From a virus, in IMG/VR virus record IMGVR_UViG_3300046004_001612, positions 1-27,654 of that record: 27,654 nt of DNA; one strand, written 5' to 3'. The notes under the pieces were generated by a model, which worked only from the letters and a program-made list of their open reading frames with translations, did not search any database and was not told the DNA's origin. Position numbers and translations under genes: made by a program. Of the stretch, positions 1-9,733 are shown in pieces. Numbering within the stretch: position 1 is the first letter of the stretch; each line of letters opens with the position of its first letter.

Positions 1-1
1 T

Positions 2-2137
2 CTACTACAAAATAATGAGATTAGTGGGTTATCTACTGATGATATTATTGTATATAGAAAGAAGCTACTTGAGAAATATTTAGGAGCAGATTTACACTAT
101 ATAGATACTAGTAATAACACTACTGTAGCAGGTATATTAGTTAGAGCTGAAACACCTTCTAATAATATTAATAATTTACAGCAAGCAAATACAGCTGCTG
201 TGCAGTCTAATGAAGCAATATTACTCAGAAATTTAGGATTATTTTTTAATACTGATAGTCAGGGTATATTTCAATTAAACGCCAATAATTTTACGTATAG
301 TATTGATTATACTAAACTCGAGCCCGATAAAATTTATATATTCCCTGATCCTAACAAATACGGGAACGTAACGATTAATAACCAAATAGATTATCCGTTA
401 ATATACATCTATGATTATAGATATGATGTAAATAATGTATCGAGTGGATTTGCAAGCGGAGTACCTAAAATAAACAGTAGTGATCAAACATTCTCTCCTT
501 ATTATGCTTCAGAGCAGTCATATACTCAATCTATAACAAATGATATAAATTTAAATTTTAGTGATTTATACAATAAAGGTTATATAACAGCATTACAGTA
601 TGATGTATATGGTAATAGCTATGCATTATTTAAAGATGAGTTAGGACATACCTTTAAACCGGTAGAAACTCTAGAAGATGAAGCTATTAAAAGTTTACTA
701 CTTGACGGTCACGTATTTCGAGATGATATAGAAGGTGTAAATTTTAATTATAGCACTGTTTCTGTAGTCGGTGACACTTTTAGAAGCGGTCTATCAACTA
801 ATACAATTGAAATAGGGAGTTTAAGTTCGAATAGCTATTCATCTTTCAGTCCACCTTATTATACACTATTCTTTAGAGAATTTACACCATATATAGAATT
901 ATTACAAAGTTCAAGAAATATAATACCAAAAATTAGAGATGCAGGCGAATTTACATTTGCAGATAATGTAGCATTACCTGATAGTTATTTTACAAGTAGT
1001 TCAAGCTATGATGCTGGTAATTACTACTATAATGAATTAGCTGAGGGTGGAGTTATAAGCTTAGATCCTCTGTTACGAGTGATAGACACATCAACAACAT
1101 TATCTGCATCTTTTGGTTACGATGTACGGCTTGTTTTATCTGCCACTAATGTTGAAGAATATAATTGCGGCTATTATAGCGATGAAGTGATTATATTAAA
1201 TGATAATATCTATAGAGATCAAATTCCGTTTATTAACACTGTTCCTGATTATGGGTTAACAATACTATCTACTATATCAGGTATAAATGAATTAAAGATA
1301 CAGGCTGAAAAAGATCGACTACAAGGTAGTATTTTTGTACAACAAGGTACAAGTACTTTATCTACACCTATATCTACTGCTCTGTCTAATACGTTTAGTA
1401 AGTATAGCGCATCAGTAAAAACAGAAGTATATACTGCGGCTAAGAGCTTAGAGATTTATTATAATACAATCTGTATAGAAACACCTAATTATCTTGTTTT
1501 TGATAAAGTTCTGTATGAAGATGGTAGTTTTCAAAAACCATCTACTTCTAATCTTGTATATTCGATTAGCTCAAGCTCTACTTTACAGGCGTTTTCTAAT
1601 AGATTGTTTATTGAAAAGGATAAAACAGTTACATTCTGTGTTATGTATCCAAGGATACAGTCTCTATCAGGTCTTATAACAGAAAATACTGTTGAAAACA
1701 GTATTAAAATTTATAATAATAACAATAAAATTTTTATACCAGATATATATCAATATAACATTACTGATAATATTACTGAGAAAATATTCCCATTCACTTC
1801 TCAAATACCTAGTATATCAAGTGCGTTTACTCTATCTTCTGAGTTTAACAGTGAAACAAACTTTAATATAGTAAGAATTCAAAAACCTATACTAACTTAT
1901 AATTCACTAAACGATATATATAAGTTAACTTATATATGTATTGATAATAACAATCTTTTCCATCTACTTGATTACAGCTTTAAAATTGATCAAAATAAAG
2001 TTGTTACGTTTATTGATTGTAAGTATTATGATCATAATAATACTGTAAGGACGTCAGATTTTGTTAATTTTACGTTTGCAACTATAAAATCTAATTTAGG
2101 TACATATGCTTTATCCGGAAATCAAATCATAATATGA
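2..2137 (+). CDS. Large virion structural protein, 5' truncated by window edge
   Basis: The frame is open from base 2 without a stop, so the gene begins left of the window; the first in-frame GTG (position 200) is not needed as a start. The visible part is about 711 residues, rich in Asn, Ser, Thr and Tyr, with no cysteine-rich or enzymatic motif, signal peptide or membrane segment. The composition and the run of beta-prone segments fit a phage tail or baseplate-associated structural protein. I do not recognise a family. Its stop overlaps the next start (ATGA at 2134), so the two are probably translationally coupled. The place at the head of a late tail-fibre block supports a virion role; the exact part of the particle is unknown. 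Confidence 0.75.
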   Translation, partial: LLQNNEISGLSTDDIIVYRKKLLEKYLGADLHYIDTSNNTTVAGILVRAETPSNNINNLQQANTAAVQSNEAILLRNLGLFFNTDSQGIFQLNANNFTYSIDYTKLEPDKIYIFPDPNKYGNVTINNQIDYPLIYIYDYRYDVNNVSSGFASGVPKINSSDQTFSPYYASEQSYTQSITNDINLNFSDLYNKGYITALQYDVYGNSYALFKDELGHTFKPVETLEDEAIKSLLLDGHVFRDDIEGVNFNYSTVSVVGDTFRSGLSTNTIEIGSLSSNSYSSFSPPYYTLFFREFTPYIELLQSSRNIIPKIRDAGEFTFADNVALPDSYFTSSSSYDAGNYYYNELAEGGVISLDPLLRVIDTSTTLSASFGYDVRLVLSATNVEEYNCGYYSDEVIILNDNIYRDQIPFINTVPDYGLTILSTISGINELKIQAEKDRLQGSIFVQQGTSTLSTPISTALSNTFSKYSASVKTEVYTAAKSLEIYYNTICIETPNYLVFDKVLYEDGSFQKPSTSNLVYSISSSSTLQAFSNRLFIEKDKTVTFCVMYPRIQSLSGLITENTVENSIKIYNNNNKIFIPDIYQYNITDNITEKIFPFTSQIPSISSAFTLSSEFNSETNFNIVRIQKPILTYNSLNDIYKLTYICIDNNNLFHLLDYSFKIDQNKVVTFIDCKYYDHNNTVRTSDFVNFTFATIKSNLGTYALSGNQIII

Positions 2138-2757
2138 AAAATATTAGTATATATTACAATTTAACAAGTACTACAGGAGATAGGCAGAGTATACTACCTG
2201 TCGTTTCTGTTAAAGGTAAGACTACAATAACGTTTGTACTTACTGGTATAAATGAATCGCGTAATTACGCTACTTATCTCACTATTAACTACGGTGATTC
2301 GACTGAGAGTATCAATGTGCAGAAAGATTTAGTATACGATTATAAGAATAAAAGTATTTTTAATGAAGTTCTCTTTGATAAAGCAGGAGGCACAATAATG
2401 AGTACATATGAAAATATATATTCAAATGAGACATCAAACTTTAACAGTCCTCTTACAGCTCAGTTTTTAATTACCTTTAGAGACGGCAGTAAGACATTAT
2501 TTATACAGCCACTTAATATATATAACGCATCGTATTATGATGAAATCGGTGAATTGAGTATAACTAATAGTCAGATATCTCCGCTATCTACGAGTAATAC
2601 ATTTATTAACTTTGAAGGTAAGTTAAATAAACAAACATACGTCGGTATTTTACTATCATCGACATTAGAAGATTACTATCAGTTAGTTGATCAGAGTAGT
2701 ACATACTACCTAGTATCACCACAAGATAGTTACGTATATCCTACTCATTCAGTATAA
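2134..2757 (+). CDS. Small beta-rich virion-associated protein, function unknown
   Basis: A 207-residue protein starting with ATG inside the ATGA overlap with the preceding structural gene. Residues about 20-60 look like an Ig/PKD-type beta-sandwich (alternating hydrophobics around TTITFVLTGI and an INYGDST turn), and the rest is also Ser/Thr/Tyr-rich and beta-prone. There are no catalytic motifs. Tight coupling to the large upstream protein suggests a partner or chaperone for the same tail substructure. This is inferred from position and composition only; no family was recognised with certainty. Confidence 0.65.
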   Translation: MKNISIYYNLTSTTGDRQSILPVVSVKGKTTITFVLTGINESRNYATYLTINYGDSTESINVQKDLVYDYKNKSIFNEVLFDKAGGTIMSTYENIYSNETSNFNSPLTAQFLITFRDGSKTLFIQPLNIYNASYYDEIGELSITNSQISPLSTSNTFINFEGKLNKQTYVGILLSSTLEDYYQLVDQSSTYYLVSPQDSYVYPTHSV

Positions 2758-2794
2758 CTTATACATACTCTCGACTAAATAAAATTATAACACA

Positions 2795-4501
2795 ATGCCA
2801 TTAGCTAATACACCATTACCACTCTCTACTGATGCTTGGGCACTAGTAACTGCAGCAAATAACACGGAGATTAGATCTACCATAGGCTTAGGTGGTTCTA
2901 GAAACAATGAACGCAATGTGCAGACACAGGCACAGCTTCAAGCCGCATTTGCAGAGGCTGGTGCTTTGATTATCTACGTACGAGCAGATATTACTTTAAG
3001 TACCGTTTTAACGATGGGCTCCGATAAGACCTTAGTTATGGATAACTTCCGTTTTATACAGGGAGTTTCTGGTGGTCTTATCCTTATGGGAGTAGTTGTG
3101 GCAGATCGTCGCTGCATCTTCTCCGGATTTCAACCAGGAGAAATTTCTGGCAGCTTTGGTCAAGCGGCAGTCTTTCCTGAGTGGTGGGGTCTTACTGATG
3201 GTTATCACGATATTGCAATCAATTGTGCGGTAAAAGCTAGTCGTTTGGCTACTAGTGGATTTGGTCTTAAGGTCTCGTTAGCAGCACGTGTTTACGATGT
3301 ATCTGCTCCTATTGACTTATCAAGCACAGCAGTTACACTAGAGGGAGCAGGATCTAATCTTACTTTCGTACGAGCAACCACTGCATGGACACCGACATGG
3401 ATTAAGGCCGAAGTATGGGGAGCAGCCGGAGATCCTGCAAACCATGCGGCAATGATTTGGATTGGTGCTGGGCTTGGTAGTAGTAGTAGCTACCGTACTA
3501 AGGTCAAAGGGATGGAGATTGAATGTTACAATGCTTCATACACTCACCGAGCTGACGGCTTAAAGAGAGTCTCAGGTATCTCATCACAGACTGGAGTAGA
3601 AGAGTGCTCTGTCATTACCGACGTACAGATTTCCAATGCCTCAGGATTTGGTATTGGGTTCTGTCGACACAAAGCACCTGGAGGCTCGTTTGCCGCAGCA
3701 ACAGTCAACGGGTTAGATATTTCATCATCTTGGATTACTGGTGCCACATTTACAGATTTTTATGGGCTGTATTTCTCACAATGGACGAACAACTGTACTG
3801 TTCGTAATGTTACAACGGATCTAGGTCTTGCTAAGTCTATTAGCTCTCAGTATGGTACGAATACCTCACCCGCTAATGGGGGATCCGATACGACTGTAAT
3901 TGGAACAACGATATATCCAACACCAGCATGGATTTGCACTTATCCGCACACAGCTATCTATGCGGCTGGATATCTCACCTTGAGCGACATTCATATTGAG
4001 GGATCGGTAATTGGTGTTTTCATTCCTGAGACAGATGGCGCTAGTAATGTGGTCGCGACTAATGTTAAGGGTTTCGCTCTAATGGATCGAGCTCGTAGCG
4101 CAGTCTATGAACTTGATGGAAAGAGTGGTGCTGAACCTCCTACAAACACAGACGTATACGGTTACGGTTGTGTTGTTCTGATTGCTGGTCGTAGTGAAGC
4201 ATTAGCATATCCTACATTAAACTGGAAGGGCTGCGCAACTTTGACTGCTATTAGTACTGATGGTAGTTGCTGCTATCTTATGCGTGATGCTGCTTACGGC
4301 ATCCACCGATCCATGTATGGTATGGGTCAGTTTCCTCTCGGAGGCCTTGGAGGTCGTTTCTCCTTTTATACTAGAGGAAATATTTATTCCAGATCAACTA
4401 CTAGTCCTTACGACTACATAGACGGTGGAACTTACGATCCAGCTAACCCATCAAGCGCGCAAAGCACGTCTCGTACTTTCTTCATCGGTCCAATATACTG
4501 A
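2795..4501 (+). CDS. Pectate-lyase-like beta-helix tailspike
   Basis: A 568-residue protein with the layout of phage tailspikes. A short N-terminal linker (WALVTAANNTEIRSTIGLG) is followed by a segment at about 40-125 resembling the start of pectate-lyase-superfamily tailspikes, with an FPEWWG motif near residues 128-133. A long repetitive region rich in short beta strands and Asn/Gly/Ser turns then fits a right-handed parallel beta-helix. Such proteins trimerise and bind or cut host surface polysaccharide. The base composition differs sharply from its neighbours: 33 of 60 bases are G or C at 3421-3480, against 11 of 60 at 5041-5100 in the next gene. The flanking spacers are AT-rich again. 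This suggests acquisition of a host-range cassette from a higher-GC phage. The catalytic residues and the substrate cannot be named from the sequence. Confidence 0.8.
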   Translation: MPLANTPLPLSTDAWALVTAANNTEIRSTIGLGGSRNNERNVQTQAQLQAAFAEAGALIIYVRADITLSTVLTMGSDKTLVMDNFRFIQGVSGGLILMGVVVADRRCIFSGFQPGEISGSFGQAAVFPEWWGLTDGYHDIAINCAVKASRLATSGFGLKVSLAARVYDVSAPIDLSSTAVTLEGAGSNLTFVRATTAWTPTWIKAEVWGAAGDPANHAAMIWIGAGLGSSSSYRTKVKGMEIECYNASYTHRADGLKRVSGISSQTGVEECSVITDVQISNASGFGIGFCRHKAPGGSFAAATVNGLDISSSWITGATFTDFYGLYFSQWTNNCTVRNVTTDLGLAKSISSQYGTNTSPANGGSDTTVIGTTIYPTPAWICTYPHTAIYAAGYLTLSDIHIEGSVIGVFIPETDGASNVVATNVKGFALMDRARSAVYELDGKSGAEPPTNTDVYGYGCVVLIAGRSEALAYPTLNWKGCATLTAISTDGSCCYLMRDAAYGIHRSMYGMGQFPLGGLGGRFSFYTRGNIYSRSTTSPYDYIDGGTYDPANPSSAQSTSRTFFIGPIY

Positions 4502-4582
4502 ACAGTACAGCTATAGATTTTAGAATACTATAGTACGTTATCTTATAATTTATAGAGTAACCTATTGTTTTAAGTTTTGGTT

Positions 4583-4590
4583 ATTAAATA
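4583..4590 (+). promoter_or_regulatory. Late-promoter-like box (ATTAAATA)
   Basis: ATTAAATA lies 6 nt before the GTG start at 4597. It is a variant of the T4/cyanophage late box NATAAATA. It lies in the 95-nt gap after the tailspike gene, which otherwise holds only weak AT-rich dyads. Confidence 0.4.
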
Positions 4591-4596
4591 ATTAAA

Positions 4597-7500
4597 GTGA
4601 CTACTCTTCAAAAATATAGCGTTTCATCTATATATACGCCTTTTGCTGTATATAGCGATCCATTCTTTTCGTATAAACAAAGAAGTATTTCTTATGAAGA
4701 AGGTTTTAAATTCACAGAGATAGATGCACTTTCTGGTGTCTATGATAGTTCTATAAACAACTATACATCTCATTACTTAACTGGCAAAAAAAATATTAGT
4801 GATATTTTTAGGATACTCACAAAAGAAGATACAATTAACACTTTAACAACGTCGTTAATTTTTGATAGCTTAAATTCATCTAGAGATTTACAAGTTAACA
4901 AGTGTTTATATACCTTTAAACAGAGTACTTCTTCATATAGAGATGATATTAAACCAGCAGGTGTATATGCTATACCTATTAATATTGTTGATAATAGTGC
5001 TATTTTTGAATTAGAGTTTATAAACGGTAAATATGTAAGAATAAAGCATAATAATGGAATAGCAGATTATTATTTAAATTACACTAATAATAGTATTTGT
5101 TTTTATAATTATGAAAGTAATCCACAGACGATAACAGATGAAAGAAATGATATGTTTACGTTTGAAATAGACGATAGTGGATATTTAACTCTATATAAAA
5201 ATATTAGTAGTAATGATACACGTGTCTTAATATATGATAATGATAAACTATCTTTTGATACTGTTAAAGAGGGTAAAGTAATTTCTAGAGTTAATAGTTT
5301 AATTAAAATAGATTATAACTATAAAAGTATACAATATAAATCAGGCACAAGCTGGATAACATATGATACTACTCGTATAAATGACTTAATAGCTAATGAG
5401 GAAAAGAGTGTATATGACTTAAAATCTCAATATTTACTACATACTAATTACAATACTTCTTTAAGTACTATTGATTTAAATTATGTTACATTAAACAATC
5501 AGCGATCAGAGAAAAATTATATAAAGAGTGGTACAAACATGCTTATAGGTAATGTAAATCACCCTGATGTAGATTTTCGGGAATATACTAGTATATTCAC
5601 AGGTAATGATCAAGAAGGTGGAAATAGCAAGATAGCATTAAATTATGTTTTCTATAATAAAGATATAATAATACAAAATGGTACAGATACATTTTTTAAA
5701 GCACCATCAAGTATATATCCTTACGATAAGGTTAATATAAATGACACAGATTTTGTGCAAAATGGGAGTTTAGGAGGTACATCACCGCTTGTTTCAGATA
5801 AGATTTATGTAAATCAAAAGTATACTACACAGAATAATAATGGTAGATATATGTGTACTTGGTTATCAGCAGAAAATCCTGGATCATACGGTATATGGGT
5901 AGACAGATATTATGATGAGAGTGCCAATGTAGATACTCCTATAATAGATTATAAAAGCTCTTTAGCTATAGAACCTAATGTTTCATATAAATACGAACGT
6001 TTAGGAGAAGCAGATGTTAATAATTTAATTAATAATAGTAATCCTATTGCGAATGGGTTCCCGTTTATATATGATATAAACAATGTTCAATCAGCGTATA
6101 CCGGTACTGAAGTAATATATGACGGTACGAATTATAGCAAATACTTAGTTGCAGCAGAGGTGAATAAAACTAATCAATTTACAATATCGTTTGATATTTA
6201 TATTCAGCCTGATAAAGACTACGGATTTCAGCTACTCGGTAATAAAACAAACGCTGGATTTGGTGTTAGAAACAATCAAATTATAACACCGTTTATATAT
6301 ACATATAGTGGTAATACGCTATATGTATATAATAGTGATTATACTTTAATAACAACGAGTGTATTTAGCTCAGATATAAAAGATATTATTATATATGAAC
6401 CTCTACAAGACTTTTTTGTAATATGTACAGGTGGTCGAATATATAAGTTAAACGCTCAAGCAAATAAAATAAAATTCGAAACAATCCCTAATCTTAATAA
6501 TTATATTAATTATTTACAAGAAAAAGATAGAATTACATTCTTAACTTCGAGTTCAGGTAGCTGCATAGAGGTTGATCTTAAGACATTACAACCAACTACC
6601 GTATCGAATGCCATATCGTTTGACAATTATAGGGATACAAATTACGATTATGCAAAGAGCTTAATTAGATATAATGATACTTTATTATACTTACCTGGTG
6701 AAAGGGTAAAGTATGAAGGATATGGTTCAAATTATATATTTTATACTGTACGTGACGCTAATCTTATAAAGCATAATTTACTTAATAATGAAGCTGAGGT
6801 GTTTCTTATTAGTCAGAGTAGAATTACTGACTTTAATATAGATAGTAATAAAAATATATACATAGGTCATAATAATAAGATTAGTGTATATACTACGCTA
6901 AGACAGTTTGTGTCTTCTTATGCTCTATCAGCTTATAGTCCTGTATTATCTGCTGGTGGTAAGATTTTAAATATTGACTTTGGTAAAGAATATACACCCA
7001 CATCAACTAATACATACGTTACCAACTTAGTAGCAGATCCTAATAATAATTTAAATGTTATTAAGTATAATACTACTGGTAACGCGTCAGTAGTATTTGC
7101 TAAATTAAGCGGAACAGGCAAGTATAGTGAATATAATAGTTTAACAGCAAGAAGATATACTCAAACTAATTACAACTACTTTAATAATATATACAAGCCT
7201 AAAAATATTAGCTTTGAATTAACATTAACTAATTATCTATCAAGTGAAGATATATTAGATACAAGTATAAATTTTGATACGTCTAATATTGATACTGGGT
7301 ACCATACTCTAACATATAGATTTGATTCATTACAAGGAAACATTACGTTATTTGTAAATGGTACAAGTTACACAACAATAAACGTATCACCAGGTAAATA
7401 TAAAATACAAAATATATTTAACGATGATTTATTTATTGGTACAACAGGCTTCTTTAACGGGATTGATCTTGCAACATATCTTAGACAACCTGGATATTAC

Positions 7501-7833
7501 TTTACTAAAGATTTTAGAATAAAAAATCTATTCATATATAATCGTCCAGTATCTAATGATACTGTTGCTGCTCTTACATTATTAGGTAAGAAAATTGATC
7601 AGTTAGTACTATCTATGCCAGCTGGTCAACGTAATAATCTCGAGCAGGTAGAAAGATTCTTTAAATTCTCACAAACGAATTCAAGTAAGCTTATTGATAT
7701 ATATATTAAAAACTTAAATATTACTAATATTGATTTTCGTAATAATATTATAAATAATATTTTAGCACAAGCAACTTCTTTACTACCTATTGGAGTAGCA
7801 ATAAACAACATAAACTTTGTAGATTATAAATGA
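4597..7833 (+). CDS. Giant tail/baseplate protein with LamG-like C-terminal region
   Basis: A 1078-residue virion protein, very Asn/Tyr-rich. Residues about 500-810 contain repeated short strands of the type seen in beta-propellers (for example IYKLNAQANK and NIYIGHNNKISVY). Residues about 820-985 look like a concanavalin/LamG-type domain, with HTLTYRFDS, NITLFVNGTSY, GTTGFFNGID and IKNLFIYNRPVS. The C-terminal 80 residues (VERFFKFSQTNSSKL onward) are helical and may be an attachment module. The GTG start at 4597 is chosen because a late-type box sits 6 nt upstream and no ATG precedes the conserved-looking N-terminus. The stop overlaps the next start (ATGA), so the two large proteins are probably made together. 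Likely role: baseplate or fibre structure with carbohydrate binding. Domain calls are by eye. Confidence 0.75.
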   Translation: MTTLQKYSVSSIYTPFAVYSDPFFSYKQRSISYEEGFKFTEIDALSGVYDSSINNYTSHYLTGKKNISDIFRILTKEDTINTLTTSLIFDSLNSSRDLQVNKCLYTFKQSTSSYRDDIKPAGVYAIPINIVDNSAIFELEFINGKYVRIKHNNGIADYYLNYTNNSICFYNYESNPQTITDERNDMFTFEIDDSGYLTLYKNISSNDTRVLIYDNDKLSFDTVKEGKVISRVNSLIKIDYNYKSIQYKSGTSWITYDTTRINDLIANEEKSVYDLKSQYLLHTNYNTSLSTIDLNYVTLNNQRSEKNYIKSGTNMLIGNVNHPDVDFREYTSIFTGNDQEGGNSKIALNYVFYNKDIIIQNGTDTFFKAPSSIYPYDKVNINDTDFVQNGSLGGTSPLVSDKIYVNQKYTTQNNNGRYMCTWLSAENPGSYGIWVDRYYDESANVDTPIIDYKSSLAIEPNVSYKYERLGEADVNNLINNSNPIANGFPFIYDINNVQSAYTGTEVIYDGTNYSKYLVAAEVNKTNQFTISFDIYIQPDKDYGFQLLGNKTNAGFGVRNNQIITPFIYTYSGNTLYVYNSDYTLITTSVFSSDIKDIIIYEPLQDFFVICTGGRIYKLNAQANKIKFETIPNLNNYINYLQEKDRITFLTSSSGSCIEVDLKTLQPTTVSNAISFDNYRDTNYDYAKSLIRYNDTLLYLPGERVKYEGYGSNYIFYTVRDANLIKHNLLNNEAEVFLISQSRITDFNIDSNKNIYIGHNNKISVYTTLRQFVSSYALSAYSPVLSAGGKILNIDFGKEYTPTSTNTYVTNLVADPNNNLNVIKYNTTGNASVVFAKLSGTGKYSEYNSLTARRYTQTNYNYFNNIYKPKNISFELTLTNYLSSEDILDTSINFDTSNIDTGYHTLTYRFDSLQGNITLFVNGTSYTTINVSPGKYKIQNIFNDDLFIGTTGFFNGIDLATYLRQPGYYFTKDFRIKNLFIYNRPVSNDTVAALTLLGKKIDQLVLSMPAGQRNNLEQVERFFKFSQTNSSKLIDIYIKNLNITNIDFRNNIINNILAQATSLLPIGVAINNINFVDYK

Positions 7834-9716
7834 TAAATTATACTAAATATAAAAAATTCTACACTTATGGAGGTGAGTTTTTACTAGATGGAGAGAATTA
7901 TATAGGTGAAGTGGAGATAAATGACGGAGATGTACATACATATCTAACTAATTATCCGCTTGATGTTCAGCAGTCATTCGCATCAGATATATTATTATCT
8001 GAATTAACATATGATAGACTAATATCTGATACAATTGCCTTACCTTATACATTAGATGATATAAGTGTAGGAGCTAATGATTATCTAACTTACAATCTTA
8101 TTAGTAATAAATTGCAGAAGTTGCATATAAATAATTCATATGTTTACTCTAGAATGTTTATTCCCAACAACGATTTACCTTCTTCTAGTAATGTCAGATT
8201 CATCGGACTATCAGGAATAGGTGATAGTCAGCTGTCTGCGACAAGGTTAGATCTGTATGATAACTATAATGAGACAATTCGGTTTAATAATAATCCTAAT
8301 TTTATAGATCTTGGTAATATTGTACATTGTGTATCAAAGCAGTACGAAGACAATATAGATAACTTTACTATATTTGGTATAACAAGTAGTAGTTTTGTAA
8401 GCTTATCTACTAATGGTATTGAAACAAACTATATAGAGATATCAAATAAAATAGAGACAGTAGAAAACGAGTTAACATTTGGAAAGCTAGAAAATATATG
8501 CTTAAATGATACTCACATATTTATATCAGACTCAGTTAATAATGTAATTATCAAATATGAGGTTGCTGGATACTATACTAACGATAGAGTATTAGCTAAT
8601 AAGCGTAACTTAATAGAATTAATAGGCGGAACAGGTAGTAGTACAGATCCTTCAAGATTTAATGCACCTACTTTTGTATGTTGTAATAATAGTGATCTAC
8701 TAGTGTATGATTCTGGTAACTATGTATGTAAAGTATTTAGTACTGAGTTTAATTATAAATTACGGATAGCTGGTCCACGATTTAAGAGTGAACCTTTAGC
8801 AGCAGCGGAGTATGATAAGTTAGAAAATAGACTTTATGTGTTAACATATTATAAAGATACATTAAAAGTCTATATTTATAATAGTGAGTATAAGTTACAG
8901 GAAACATATGTGTTGGATGAAAAGCTAACACAGGGTGAAAAAGTTAATAACATATCTTTCTCTAACAGTAATAACAACTATTGGCATATTTGTACTAACT
9001 TTAATGTTTATCAGCATTTAAAGAATCGACCCGATAAAATTGTAGGTAGATATCAAGCTAAACGTCTGTTTATAGAAGATGGTGATACTACTGAAACCAC
9101 TAATATATGGAATTATGTTGAAATACCATTTAAAAATGCTAATTTTTTATGGAATAAATTATCACCAGGTGGAGTAGTAGAGGATTCAGCATTTTTGAGT
9201 AATAGTTTTAAGAGTCTTAATATTATGGAGACATCATCAAGCTATGACAACGTAATCTTGCTTACTCCGTCTAGAATTTACATTTTTGATGAACCTTATA
9301 TATTTAAACGAGTAACAAAAGCTGAGAATTATGTAAATTATGGAATTAATAATTTTTCGCTCTCACCGCATGAATATATCCAAGCATCTACAATAAATAA
9401 AGAAGTTTATAAAATTGTTAGTGATTTACTAACAATTCAAAACAACTTATTAGGTAGATTTACCGGTTATTATGATTCTCGAAATATATTTACATTAACA
9501 GATTATAACTATAATATAGATTTAAGTAGTTTACCGATTATAGAACAAAATCAGTATTATATACATGAAAATGAAAAGAATATATTAGGTGTAGTCAATC
9601 GTATGTTATCAAATATCTATAAGTTGCAGTATGAATTAGTTAATATAACTAATACCGATTACGGCAATAAACTTACACCTATATTCACATTATCAGGTAC
9701 ATTAGTAATAGATTAA
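7830..9716 (+). CDS. Large tail/baseplate protein with NHL-like propeller region
   Basis: A 628-residue protein whose ATG lies in the ATGA overlap with the 1078-residue gene. The N-terminal 130 residues are a compact mixed region (YGGEFLLDGENYIGEV, then IALPYTLDDI). Residues about 215-300 resemble NHL/SMP-30-type propeller blades, with ENICLNDTHIFISDSVNN, then an LIGGTGSS segment and LLVYDSGNYVCKVF. Further blade-like repeats run to about 500, and the last 100 residues are helical. Beta-propellers in phage tails usually serve as scaffolds or glycan-binding surfaces. No enzyme motif is visible. Coupling to the preceding gene suggests they assemble in the same tail-tip or baseplate structure. 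Confidence 0.72.
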   Translation: MINYTKYKKFYTYGGEFLLDGENYIGEVEINDGDVHTYLTNYPLDVQQSFASDILLSELTYDRLISDTIALPYTLDDISVGANDYLTYNLISNKLQKLHINNSYVYSRMFIPNNDLPSSSNVRFIGLSGIGDSQLSATRLDLYDNYNETIRFNNNPNFIDLGNIVHCVSKQYEDNIDNFTIFGITSSSFVSLSTNGIETNYIEISNKIETVENELTFGKLENICLNDTHIFISDSVNNVIIKYEVAGYYTNDRVLANKRNLIELIGGTGSSTDPSRFNAPTFVCCNNSDLLVYDSGNYVCKVFSTEFNYKLRIAGPRFKSEPLAAAEYDKLENRLYVLTYYKDTLKVYIYNSEYKLQETYVLDEKLTQGEKVNNISFSNSNNNYWHICTNFNVYQHLKNRPDKIVGRYQAKRLFIEDGDTTETTNIWNYVEIPFKNANFLWNKLSPGGVVEDSAFLSNSFKSLNIMETSSSYDNVILLTPSRIYIFDEPYIFKRVTKAENYVNYGINNFSLSPHEYIQASTINKEVYKIVSDLLTIQNNLLGRFTGYYDSRNIFTLTDYNYNIDLSSLPIIEQNQYYIHENEKNILGVVNRMLSNIYKLQYELVNITNTDYGNKLTPIFTLSGTLVID

Positions 9717-9720
9717 ATGT

Positions 9721-9728
9721 ATTAAATA
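9721..9728 (+). promoter_or_regulatory. Late-promoter-like box (ATTAAATA)
   Basis: ATTAAATA is followed by exactly 5 nt (ACTGT) and then the ATG at 9734. There is no Shine-Dalgarno sequence. Same arrangement as at 13603, 17963 and 27601. Confidence 0.45.
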
Positions 9729-9733
9729 ACTGT

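Noticed and set aside
3544-3807. Short open frames on both strands inside the tailspike gene
   Set aside because: They owe their existence to the higher GC of this gene and have no start signals or recognisable product.
4505-4527. CTATAG repeats in the gap after the tailspike as a terminator or attachment site
   Set aside because: The dyad is short, AT-rich and lacks a T-run directly after it; no matching repeat was seen on the other side of the tailspike.
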